Part shown: positions 9,153-14,866 of the stretch, piece by piece
Layout: each line of letters starts with the position of its first letter
Numbering within the stretch: the first letter of the stretch is position 1
Assembly (NCBI GenBank): GCA_900554345.1
Contig: USHH01000031.1
Coordinates: 1 to 15,720, forward strand
DNA from: an uncultured Bacteroidales bacterium
Lineage (GTDB): Bacteria > Bacteroidota > Bacteroidia > Bacteroidales > Muribaculaceae
Direction of reading: 5' to 3'
DNA length: 15,720 nucleotides
Translations under genes and position numbers: made by a program
The notes under the pieces: model-generated
Told to the model about the DNA's origin: nothing
Seen by the model: the letters and a program-made list of their open reading frames with translations, nothing else
Database searches by the model: none

Positions 9153-9160
9153 CAAAATTA
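9153..9160 (-). promoter_or_regulatory. -7 box (TAATTTTG) for the GH43-AKR-GH97 operon
   Basis: Read on the minus strand this is an exact match to the Bacteroidota -7 consensus TAnnTTTG. The predicted start of transcription near 9148 would leave a leader of about 77 bases before ATG 9071. I find no good TTTG -33 element at the usual 19-21 base spacing, so the promoter may be weak or activator-dependent. That would fit the inverted repeat upstream at 9203-9228. Confidence 0.45.
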
Positions 9161-9202
9161 ATATAAAGATGTGAAATCCGAGGGGAACGATTCCTTCAAA
9201 AT

Positions 9203-9228
9203 CATGTTTCCGTCATGCAAGAAACATG
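9203..9228. promoter_or_regulatory. Inverted repeat CATGTTTC-N10-GAAACATG, possible activator site
   Basis: Two perfect 8-base half sites are separated by 10 bases, so equivalent positions are 18 bases apart, close to two helical turns. The repeat lies roughly 55-80 bases upstream of the predicted GH43 operon start. This position and geometry suit a dimeric transcriptional activator or a catabolite-type regulator. I do not recognise the regulator. Chance occurrence cannot be excluded from one copy. Confidence 0.35.
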
Positions 9229-9373
9229 TATTGAAAGATTTGTCTCCCCTGATTGAAATATAAGGATTCCCTTCAATGGACAATCTGTATCAAGCATGTA
9301 AGATGTCAGGTGGAGTCGACAGGGATATGGATTCAGACCGGTACCACCGGGGATGACGGGCTCACTCCTCGGG

Positions 9374-9405
9374 TTTGGAATTTAGGGATAAAACAGTTAA
9401 CTTTG
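9374..9405 (+). promoter_or_regulatory. Bacteroidota promoter (TTTG-N20-TAACTTTG) of the AAA ATPase operon
   Basis: The -33 element TTTG (9374-9377) and the exact -7 element TAACTTTG (9398-9405) are separated by 20 bases, the classic Bacteroides arrangement. Transcription would begin near 9410, leaving a leader of about 15 bases before ATG 9426. This rules out the in-frame ATG at 9375, which sits inside the -33 element, as the start of the gene. Confidence 0.75.
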
Positions 9406-9425
9406 TGGAAAATACCGGATCTGAC

Positions 9426-10985
9426 ATGGAAAAGCCCCCCGTTCGCTATCCCATAGGCATACAGAGCTTCGAGAAGCTCCGTGAGCTCTCGTATCTATAC
9501 GTCGACAAGACGGAGCTCGTCTATAATCTCGTGCATGACAGCAACTGCGTCTTCCTGTCGAGGCCGCGGCGCTTCGGCAAGAGCCTGCTTCTCTCCACGA
9601 TCCAGGCCTATTTCGAGGGGAAGCGGGAGCTTTTCAGGGGTCTCGCCATGGAGCGGCTGGAGTCGGAATGGCCCGTGCACCCGGTGCTGAAGCTCAGCCT
9701 CGCCAGATACAGCCCGCTCAACGGCGGCAATCTGGATAAGGTTCTCGATACACAGTTCCGCTACTGGGAACGGCAATACGGCATCACTGCGGAAACCGAT
9801 GATCTGTCGGCCCGTTTCGGTGAAATCATCAAGGCGGCCTACGACCGCACCGGACAGACTGTGGTCATCCTCGTCGACGAGTATGACCATCCCATCATCG
9901 AGACGATGCACGACCCGGAGAGGAGCGAGGCGCACCGAATGCTGCTGAAGTCGATCTACGTCAATATCAAGGACCTCGACGAGTACATCCGCTTCACCAT
10001 GCTTACAGGCGTGAGCCGCTTCTCCAAGATGACCATATTCAGCGGCCTAAACAATCTCGACGATATCTCGCTCGACGATGAATACGCCGCTATCTGCGGC
10101 ATCAGTGAGGATGAGCTCCTCTCCAATTTCAGGCAGGGGATTTCCGACCTGGCCCAAAAAAGCAATACCGGTTATGAAGAGACTGTCGGCAATCTCAAGC
10201 TGAATTACGACGGATATCATTTCACGGAGGAAAGTCCTGACATCTACAATCCCTTCAGCCTGCTCAACGCATTGAAAAAGCGAAAGATAGGGGCGTACTG
10301 GTTTCAGAGCGGCACTCCGGAATTCCTCGTGCGCCAGATTCAGAAAGGAGGGAGTTTTCTGCCGGAGATGTTTGACGAGACTGTCGAGGGCAGGACTCTT
10401 TCGGCAAGCGATATCCTCAACGACAACCCGACCGCACTCCTTTACCAGACCGGCTACCTGACCATCAAGGCCTATGAGGAGCCTGACCGCTACCGCCTCG
10501 GCATTCCCAACCTCGAAGTGCGGAAGGGCCTTTTCGAGAACCTTGCCGTGCATTATCTCGAAAAGACCGATGCCGACATATACAGCAACGTATATGAGGT
10601 GAGGAAGCTGCTCGAGGGAAGGAGGGTCGACGAGGCGATGGAGCGTCTGCGGACGTTCATGGCCGGCATACCGTATGAGTTCGCCGAGAACGCCGTGGAG
10701 CTGCATTACGAGAACAACCTCTTCATCATCTTCGTGCTGGTGGGAGTGGACGCCCGTCCGGAGTGGCACACCTCGCAGGGGCGCATCGACCTGCTGCTGA
10801 GGATGCGCAACTATATCTACGTCATCGAGCTGAAGCGCGACGGCACTCCTGACGAGGCGCTGGAGCAGATCCGCGAGAAGGACTACGCGCGCCAGTTCCT
10901 CGGCGACCCGCGCCCGATAGTGGAATTAGGCATCACCTTCAGCACCGAGACCCGCAACATCACCGCCTGGAAAGCCGCCGAATAA
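9426..10985 (+). CDS. AAA-ATPase-like / PD-(D/E)XK nuclease-like protein (PF09820-PF08011 type)
   Basis: This 519-residue protein belongs to a family found in many copies in Bacteroidales and some Clostridia. It is typically annotated as AAA family ATPase and its cellular function is not established. The start at 9426 (MEKPPVRYPIGIQSFEKLRE) is fixed by the promoter just upstream and by the usual family N-terminus. The P-loop is RPRRFGKS (Lys52, Ser53) and Walker B is VVILVDEYD (Asp151, Glu152). LTGVSRFSKM near 200 is a sensor-like segment of the family. The C-terminal part carries a PD-(D/E)XK-like core with Asp455 in GRIDLL and Glu468-x-Lys470 in YVIELK, so the nuclease-like residues look intact. 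Nuclease activity itself is not proven for the family as far as I know. The next gene follows after 6 bases. The GC-rich codon use resembles the host genes, unlike that neighbour. Confidence 0.9.
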   Translation: MEKPPVRYPIGIQSFEKLRELSYLYVDKTELVYNLVHDSNCVFLSRPRRFGKSLLLSTIQAYFEGKRELFRGLAMERLESEWPVHPVLKLSLARYSPLNGGNLDKVLDTQFRYWERQYGITAETDDLSARFGEIIKAAYDRTGQTVVILVDEYDHPIIETMHDPERSEAHRMLLKSIYVNIKDLDEYIRFTMLTGVSRFSKMTIFSGLNNLDDISLDDEYAAICGISEDELLSNFRQGISDLAQKSNTGYEETVGNLKLNYDGYHFTEESPDIYNPFSLLNALKKRKIGAYWFQSGTPEFLVRQIQKGGSFLPEMFDETVEGRTLSASDILNDNPTALLYQTGYLTIKAYEEPDRYRLGIPNLEVRKGLFENLAVHYLEKTDADIYSNVYEVRKLLEGRRVDEAMERLRTFMAGIPYEFAENAVELHYENNLFIIFVLVGVDARPEWHTSQGRIDLLLRMRNYIYVIELKRDGTPDEALEQIREKDYARQFLGDPRPIVELGITFSTETRNITAWKAAE

Positions 10986-10991
10986 AGATTC

Positions 10992-12671
10992 ATGGAGAAT
11001 TATATCATTATATTTCAAGGACTGATTTCGCATAAGGAGAATGAGGTTGTTGAGTTTAAGAAGGCGGAGAATAACTTCGACTTTGATGATCTCGGCAAGT
11101 ACTTCTCGGCGTTGAGTAATGAGGCCAATCTCAGGGGACTGGATTTCGCATGGCTTATTTTTGGCTATGACGAGAAGAGCCACAAAATCATCGGCACCTC
11201 ATATAAGAACGGTGAGGGTGCTCTCAATACCCTTAAACACGATTTCTCCCAACATACTACTGACGGCCAGACCTTCCGTGAAATCATTCCGATAGAGGTA
11301 GATGGTAAACGGGTGCTTATGTTCAAGATTCCTGCCACTCCCCGCAATATCGTGATGAAGTGGAAAGGGATTGCATACGGCCGTGACGGAGAAAGCCTCA
11401 AACCGCTCAATCAATCCAAACAGGATGAGATTCGTCGTCAGACTCCAGCGCCAGACTGGTCGGCGGAGATTGTGTCTGATGCCACTATCGACGATCTTGA
11501 TGAGGTAGCGATAGCCAAGGCCCGCATGATGTTCAAGAAAGTGCATAGCCGCATCCCGCCAGAAGAAGTCAACCGTTGGACAACGGAGGAATTTCTTAGC
11601 AAATGTGAGCTCATGATTAACGGCAAGCTGACCCGCGCATCCATCATTCTGCTCGGAAAGATGTTCTCCGACATCAAACTACGTCCCGCCGTGGCAGAAG
11701 TCACATGGACTCTTCGCGACGGGAAACAAGATGTGGTGGATTACGAACACTTCTCAGTGCCATTCATTTTGACCGTCGATGAGATTCTCGCCAAAATCCA
11801 TAACCTCACATTACGTGAAATGCCTGGCGGCACGCTGTTTCCAGATACCATGAAGCAATATGATGACTACACAATACGCGAAGCACTTCATAACTGTATC
11901 GCACATCAGGATTACACTCTATATCAAAGAGTTAATTTCGTAGAAAATCCAGGATTCCTATATTACGAGAATGGCGGTTCATTCATTCCGGGAACTCTGG
12001 AAAATGCCCTCGCGACCAATGGGCCGCAACGATTCTTCCGGAACTCCTGTCTCTGCAAGGCTATGGTGCACTTCAACATGATAGACACTGTGAGCCGAGG
12101 GATAAAGAAGATGTTCACCGAGCAGATGGAGCGGCGCTTCCCGATGCCGGACTATGAGATAGACAATGATAAAAAAGTAGTTGCCGTACGCATCTACGGC
12201 AATGCCATAAATGAACGATACACCAAGTTGCTCAAGGATAATGACAGCCTCACTCTTCATGACTGCATATCTCTCGATGCGATTCAGAAAGGCCATCGCA
12301 TCGATGAAGAGATAGCTCAAGATCTCCTGAGACGTGGACTGATTGAGGGAGAAGCCCCCTACTACACCATATCGCTTGGTGTAGCAAAAGCCTCAAAGCA
12401 ACTCCAAAGCTACACAAAAGTCAAAGGTCTGGAGCGAGATAAGCTCAAACATATGATCCTGCAATTCATCCAGAACGCTGGACCCGACGGTGCAAAACGA
12501 GATGCCATCATTGAATATCTTCAGGATGCACTCCCAAGCCGTAATAGTAAGGAACAAAATTCGGATTTAGTGCGCAATATCCTTAGAGAGATGAGGATAG
12601 AAGACATCATCATTAATGAAAATAAATTATGGTATCATAACCAAAAGAGTAAACGTGTGAAAGACATGTAG
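10992..12671 (+). CDS. Schlafen AlbA_2 / GHKL-ATPase-like protein (PF04326 plus HATPase_c_4 type)
   Basis: This 559-residue cytoplasmic protein has the architecture usually annotated as ATP-binding protein or putative transcriptional regulator. An AlbA_2 (Schlafen-like) domain occupies about 10-145, with the family signature KENEVVEFKKAE (Glu16, Glu21, Lys23) and AYGRDGESLKPL near its end. A GHKL-like segment follows, with REALHNCIAHQDY (Glu297, Asn301) and NPGFLYYENGGSFIPG. The C-terminal 80 or so residues look like a winged helix (KLKHMILQFIQNAGPDG). AlbA_2 proteins include RNA/DNA-binding and nuclease-like members, and several occur in anti-phage loci; no role is shown for this one. The ATG lies 6 bases after the ATPase stop, so the pair is probably cotranscribed. 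The gene is strikingly AT-rich: the 60 bases from 11881 contain 21 G+C, against 41 in the 60 bases from 10861. That suggests separate acquisition. Confidence 0.87.
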   Translation: MENYIIIFQGLISHKENEVVEFKKAENNFDFDDLGKYFSALSNEANLRGLDFAWLIFGYDEKSHKIIGTSYKNGEGALNTLKHDFSQHTTDGQTFREIIPIEVDGKRVLMFKIPATPRNIVMKWKGIAYGRDGESLKPLNQSKQDEIRRQTPAPDWSAEIVSDATIDDLDEVAIAKARMMFKKVHSRIPPEEVNRWTTEEFLSKCELMINGKLTRASIILLGKMFSDIKLRPAVAEVTWTLRDGKQDVVDYEHFSVPFILTVDEILAKIHNLTLREMPGGTLFPDTMKQYDDYTIREALHNCIAHQDYTLYQRVNFVENPGFLYYENGGSFIPGTLENALATNGPQRFFRNSCLCKAMVHFNMIDTVSRGIKKMFTEQMERRFPMPDYEIDNDKKVVAVRIYGNAINERYTKLLKDNDSLTLHDCISLDAIQKGHRIDEEIAQDLLRRGLIEGEAPYYTISLGVAKASKQLQSYTKVKGLERDKLKHMILQFIQNAGPDGAKRDAIIEYLQDALPSRNSKEQNSDLVRNILREMRIEDIIINENKLWYHNQKSKRVKDM

Positions 12672-12683
12672 TTCATCATTTTT

Positions 12684-12716
12684 CGTGTAGTGTGCGTGTA
12701 GCACGCGTGTAGTACA
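12684..12716. repeat. Three tandem 11-base units starting CGTGTAG
   Basis: CGTGTAG recurs at 12684, 12695 and 12706, each followed by four variable bases (TGTG, CACG, TACA). The last unit runs into the near-palindrome CGTGTA-G-TACACG (12706-12718). It lies between the convergent AlbA_2 and LuxR-type genes. It could fold into small hairpins or be a variable-number repeat. There is no T-tract, so it is not an ordinary intrinsic terminator. Confidence 0.6.
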
Positions 12717-12744
12717 CGTACTTACGAATGGAGGCAGTCAGCGG

Positions 12745-13692
12745 TCAGGCGAGGCCGTGCATGATGCCGTAGACGGCGAGAGCGCTCGAACTGTGGAGGT
12801 CGAGCTTGGCGCAGATGTTGCGGCGGTGGGTGGCCACGGTGTGGACAGAGAGGAACAGTTTGTCGGCTATCTCCTTGTTGCTGAGGCCACGCGCCACGTT
12901 GGCCACGATCTCACGCTCACGGGCCGTGAGCTGCACGTCGCCGTTGTCGCTCAGCGAGGTGCGGGCCACCTCATCCTTGGCAGTGGCGCCGGAATCCATC
13001 AGATGCCTCACAGCGGGTACGAACAAGGCATCTTCCAGGCGGCAATGGGTGGAGAGATCGCGCTCTGATGTCACGATATCGAAGAGCAGAGTGTTCATCA
13101 TGTCTACCCTCCCCTTCTCAGCGGTGAAGTGGCACACGAGAAGGTTCTTGAGCTCGGCGAGCTTGCCGTGGATCGGAGTGTGCGACTTGCCGAACTCGTC
13201 GATGTTGAAATCCACCGTCGGCGTCTTACCGTCGAGCAAAGAATAGACATAGGCAAACACCACCTCGTCCTCGAAATTCATGTGGCGCCGGATCTCGGCT
13301 ATATACTCGTCGAAAAATTTCATCAGGGCCAGCGAGAGACGCGCTCCGGCCGAGGGACTGATGGCCTGGAGCATAAGCTGGCGCATCCTCGGAGCCACAT
13401 AATTGAGGAAGTAGTCGTGGGCGTTGCTCAGATAATTGATCAGCTGCATGATATCGACATCGGCCGTCGACACCGGGAAGCCGGAGATGAAATTGGCCAC
13501 GGCGAGAAACGTGGGCGCATGCACCCCTGCGGAGGCGCAGACCTCTGCCACAGTGGCCTCGCCGAATCCCAGCGAGATGCCGAAGCGCGTGAGCACTGCC
13601 AGCAGCATGGGGTTGTCGGCGATCAACGTCCTCATCTGCCATTGAGTAGTGTAGGGTGTCTTCACGACACCTGAGATATTGTCTTTGTCCAT
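12745..13692 (-). CDS. LuxR-type regulator with N-terminal RIC/YtfE-like hemerythrin domain
   Basis: This is a predicted cytoplasmic transcription factor of 315 residues that may sense nitric oxide, oxygen or redox state through a di-iron centre. Residues about 26-70 (NPMLLAVLTRFGISLGFG...) resemble the ScdA_N/DUF542 segment of iron-sulfur repair proteins, but the usual Cys pair is absent. Residues 90-232 form a hemerythrin-like bundle with His92, His137-x3-Glu141, His171 or His175, and His216-x3-Glu220. The E. coli YtfE ligands, from memory, are His84, His129, Glu133, His160, His204 and Glu208, so the 45-residue and HxxxE spacings match closely. Residues about 253-315 are a LuxR/GerE helix-turn-helix (LTAREREIVANVARGLSNKE, VHTVATHRRN). 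There is no receiver domain. The start at 13692 follows a promoter-like sequence by about 40 bases. Targets are unknown; the divergent transcript and its own promoter are candidates. Confidence 0.88.
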   Translation of the reverse strand: MDKDNISGVVKTPYTTQWQMRTLIADNPMLLAVLTRFGISLGFGEATVAEVCASAGVHAPTFLAVANFISGFPVSTADVDIMQLINYLSNAHDYFLNYVAPRMRQLMLQAISPSAGARLSLALMKFFDEYIAEIRRHMNFEDEVVFAYVYSLLDGKTPTVDFNIDEFGKSHTPIHGKLAELKNLLVCHFTAEKGRVDMMNTLLFDIVTSERDLSTHCRLEDALFVPAVRHLMDSGATAKDEVARTSLSDNGDVQLTAREREIVANVARGLSNKEIADKLFLSVHTVATHRRNICAKLDLHSSSALAVYGIMHGLA

Positions 13693-13734
13693 GGGTCATG
13701 AATCGGGGCCTGCCTTATGCCCCTGTTACGCCCG

Positions 13735-13765
13735 CAAAATTAAGAAAAAAAACGCTAAGCAGAAA
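13735..13765 (-). promoter_or_regulatory. Promoter of the LuxR/hemerythrin regulator
   Basis: On the minus strand, TAATTTTG (13742 to 13735) is an exact -7 box. TTTC (13765 to 13762) sits 19 bases upstream as a one-mismatch -33 element. Transcription would start near 13730, giving a leader of about 38 bases before ATG 13692. Confidence 0.55.
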
Positions 13766-13767
13766 TA

Positions 13768-13790
13768 CCCTCCCGAGGGGATTGCGGGAG
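13768..13790. promoter_or_regulatory. GC-rich palindrome between divergent promoters, possible operator
   Basis: Two overlapping symmetric elements are visible: CCCTC-CC-GAGGG (13768-13779) and CTCCCG-N9-CGGGAG (13770-13775 with 13785-13790). They lie between the two -33 elements, overlapping the plus-strand one. This is a natural place for a regulator, such as the adjacent LuxR-type protein, to control both directions. The binding protein is inferred, not shown. Confidence 0.35.
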
Positions 13791-13812
13791 AGAAGGAATC
13801 ATAGTAATTTTG
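13781..13812 (+). promoter_or_regulatory. Plus-strand promoter ahead of leader RNA and HAD gene
   Basis: TAATTTTG (13805-13812) matches the -7 consensus exactly. ATTG (13781-13784) lies 20 bases upstream as a one-mismatch -33 element. The predicted start near 13817 is about 225 bases before the HAD start codon, with an intrinsic terminator in between. Confidence 0.5.
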
Positions 13813-13816
13813 CAAT

Positions 13817-13977
13817 GTCGTCAAGACAGACCACCCGTCGCCACACCAGAATGTAAGCCATAATATATAGGCGGCGGAAGCAGTTAGGTTCCATCCGATG
13901 AGGTATGATCCTGTCCTTATGAAGTATGACAGTGGAAAAAGACGCCCGGGGAGACATTTCCCCAAGGCGTCTTTTTT
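13817..13977 (+). ncRNA. Putative small RNA or attenuated leader of about 160 nt
   Basis: The interval is bounded by a predicted transcription start and a strong intrinsic terminator, and carries no believable protein. It could be an independent small RNA, or a leader whose terminator is conditionally read through into the HAD gene. I recognise no known riboswitch, T-box, SRP RNA or 6S RNA core. A GGAAGCAG stretch at about 13876 recalls SRP RNA, but the partner strand is missing. The 3' hairpin is solid; the rest of the fold is unclear. Confidence 0.3.
13936..13977 (+). terminator. Strong intrinsic terminator, possibly bidirectional
   Basis: AAAAAGACGCC (13936-13946) pairs exactly with GGCGTCTTTTT (13966-13976). 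An inner stem, GGGGA (13948-13952) with TCCCC (13959-13963), stacks above it around a 6-base loop. A run of T follows the GC-rich arm on the plus strand, and the run of A on the left gives the same signal on the minus strand. It sits 63 bases upstream of the HAD start codon, so it would block transcription from the 13781-13812 promoter unless read through. Confidence 0.85.
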
Positions 13978-14040
13978 ATTGAGCATGGTTAAATCATGGA
14001 TAGCGGGAAAACAAGTGGCCGGGGCGCACGTTGAAATAAT

Positions 14041-14835
14041 ATGGAAAAGATCAAAGCTGTATTTTTCGATATCGACGGCACGCTGGTGCCCATAGGAGGC
14101 CGAGGAGTGCCTGCCGACACAAGGGCCGCGATAGAGGCCGTGAGGAGCAAAGGAGTGAAGGTGTTTGTCTGCACCGGACGCCATATCGTATGGGTCGACA
14201 ATCTGGGCGACATGGAGTTTGACGGCTACGTCACCGTCAACGGGGGCATGTGCCTGCTCGGCGACAGGAAGACGTGCATCTACCGCCACGACATCGACCC
14301 CGGCGACATAAAGCGCCTGGCGTCTCTGTCGCGCGACTGCGAGACGCCGGTGGCCGTGGTGCCTGCCGACGGCGAGATCTTCATCAACCGCATCGACGAC
14401 AACGTGCGTCGGGTGGCGGGAGGGCTGCACGTGGACCATATACCCGAGGCCGACATCACGACAGCCATCGGGAAACCGGTGGTGCAGCTGATGGTGTTCG
14501 GCACAGAGGACGAGCGCCAGCGCAGCGGCATCTTCAGCCATGCCCTGCTCCACTGCCGCGACATCAGCTGGAGTCCATGGTTTTGCGACGTGATACCCGC
14601 CGACAGCGACAAGAGCAATGGAATCGACCGGATGGCAGCGCATTTCGGCTTCAGCCCTGAGGAGTCAATGGCTTTCGGCGACGGTGGCAACGACATCGGG
14701 ATGCTGCGCCATGTGGGCATAGGAGTGGCGATGGGCAACGCACGCAAGGCCGTGAAGGAGGGCGCCGACTATGTGACCGCAGCCGACGACGCCGGCGGCA
14801 TAGCCGACGCCTTCAGGCATTTCGGTCTTCTATAG
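14041..14835 (+). CDS. Cof-type HAD-IIB family phosphatase
   Basis: This is a cytoplasmic Mg2+-dependent phosphatase of the haloacid dehalogenase superfamily, subclass IIB, 264 residues, which is the usual length. Members dephosphorylate sugar phosphates, flavin precursors and other small phosphates; the substrate cannot be told from sequence. Motif I is FFDIDGT with nucleophile Asp10 and acid/base Asp12, motif II Thr45 in VCTGR, motif III Lys191 in SDKSNGID, and motif IV FGDGGND with Asp214 and Asp218. The cap domain lies at about 80-185. The start MEKIKAVFFD is the normal distance from motif I and is preceded by an A-rich stretch (TTGAAATAAT) rather than a Shine-Dalgarno sequence. No promoter is evident between it and the terminator at 13936-13977, so expression may depend on read-through of that terminator. 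It converges on the GH43-like gene 31 bases downstream. Confidence 0.93.
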   Translation: MEKIKAVFFDIDGTLVPIGGRGVPADTRAAIEAVRSKGVKVFVCTGRHIVWVDNLGDMEFDGYVTVNGGMCLLGDRKTCIYRHDIDPGDIKRLASLSRDCETPVAVVPADGEIFINRIDDNVRRVAGGLHVDHIPEADITTAIGKPVVQLMVFGTEDERQRSGIFSHALLHCRDISWSPWFCDVIPADSDKSNGIDRMAAHFGFSPEESMAFGDGGNDIGMLRHVGIGVAMGNARKAVKEGADYVTAADDAGGIADAFRHFGLL

Positions 14836-14866
14836 GCCCCCGCAATCAGAGTCTGGAAAGCAGGGT

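Larger units (their letters stand above)
9072..9425. other. Divergent intergenic region between GH43 operon and AAA ATPase gene
   Basis: These 354 bases hold control sequences for both directions and no convincing gene. On the GH43 side are a -7 box (9153-9160, minus) and two perfect 8+8 inverted repeats (9125-9144 and 9203-9228). On the ATPase side is a complete promoter (9374-9405, plus). A minor inverted repeat, CCGGT-acc-ACCGG (9338-9350), lies 24 bases above the ATPase -33 box. The sequence GATTCCTTCAA (9189-9199) recurs with one extra C at about 9264. The middle, 9229-9337, shows nothing else I can interpret. Confidence 0.6.
13693..14040. other. Divergent control region between LuxR-type and HAD genes
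   Basis: These 348 bases contain back-to-back promoters (13735-13765 minus; 13781-13812 plus), a GC-rich palindrome between them, a leader of about 120 bases without a convincing coding region, and an intrinsic terminator at 13936-13977. After the terminator, 13978-14040 shows no exact TAnnTTTG box for the HAD gene. Three TATGA direct repeats lie at about 13903, 13918 and 13925. A 65-codon frame from ATG 13898 runs through the terminator and into the HAD gene; I do not believe it is coding. Confidence 0.6.

Noticed and set aside
12684..12720. CRISPR-like or terminator interpretation of the GTGTAG repeats
   Set aside because: The units are 11 bases with no spacers of CRISPR size, and there is no T-tract after the small palindrome.
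13860..13890. Possible SRP RNA because of GGAAGCAG
   Set aside because: The opposing strand of domain IV (CAGG before a GNRA loop) is missing and the stem does not form, so this is a chance match.
13898..14095. 65-codon frame crossing the terminator ahead of the HAD gene
   Set aside because: It reads straight through the terminator hairpin and into the HAD gene in another frame, and the peptide is basic and featureless. A shorter leader peptide cannot be wholly excluded but has no support.
13726..14643. 305-codon open frame antisense to the HAD gene
   Set aside because: It runs opposite a well-supported HAD phosphatase and through the terminator and the divergent promoters; the protein is His/Val/Asp-rich with no recognisable domain.
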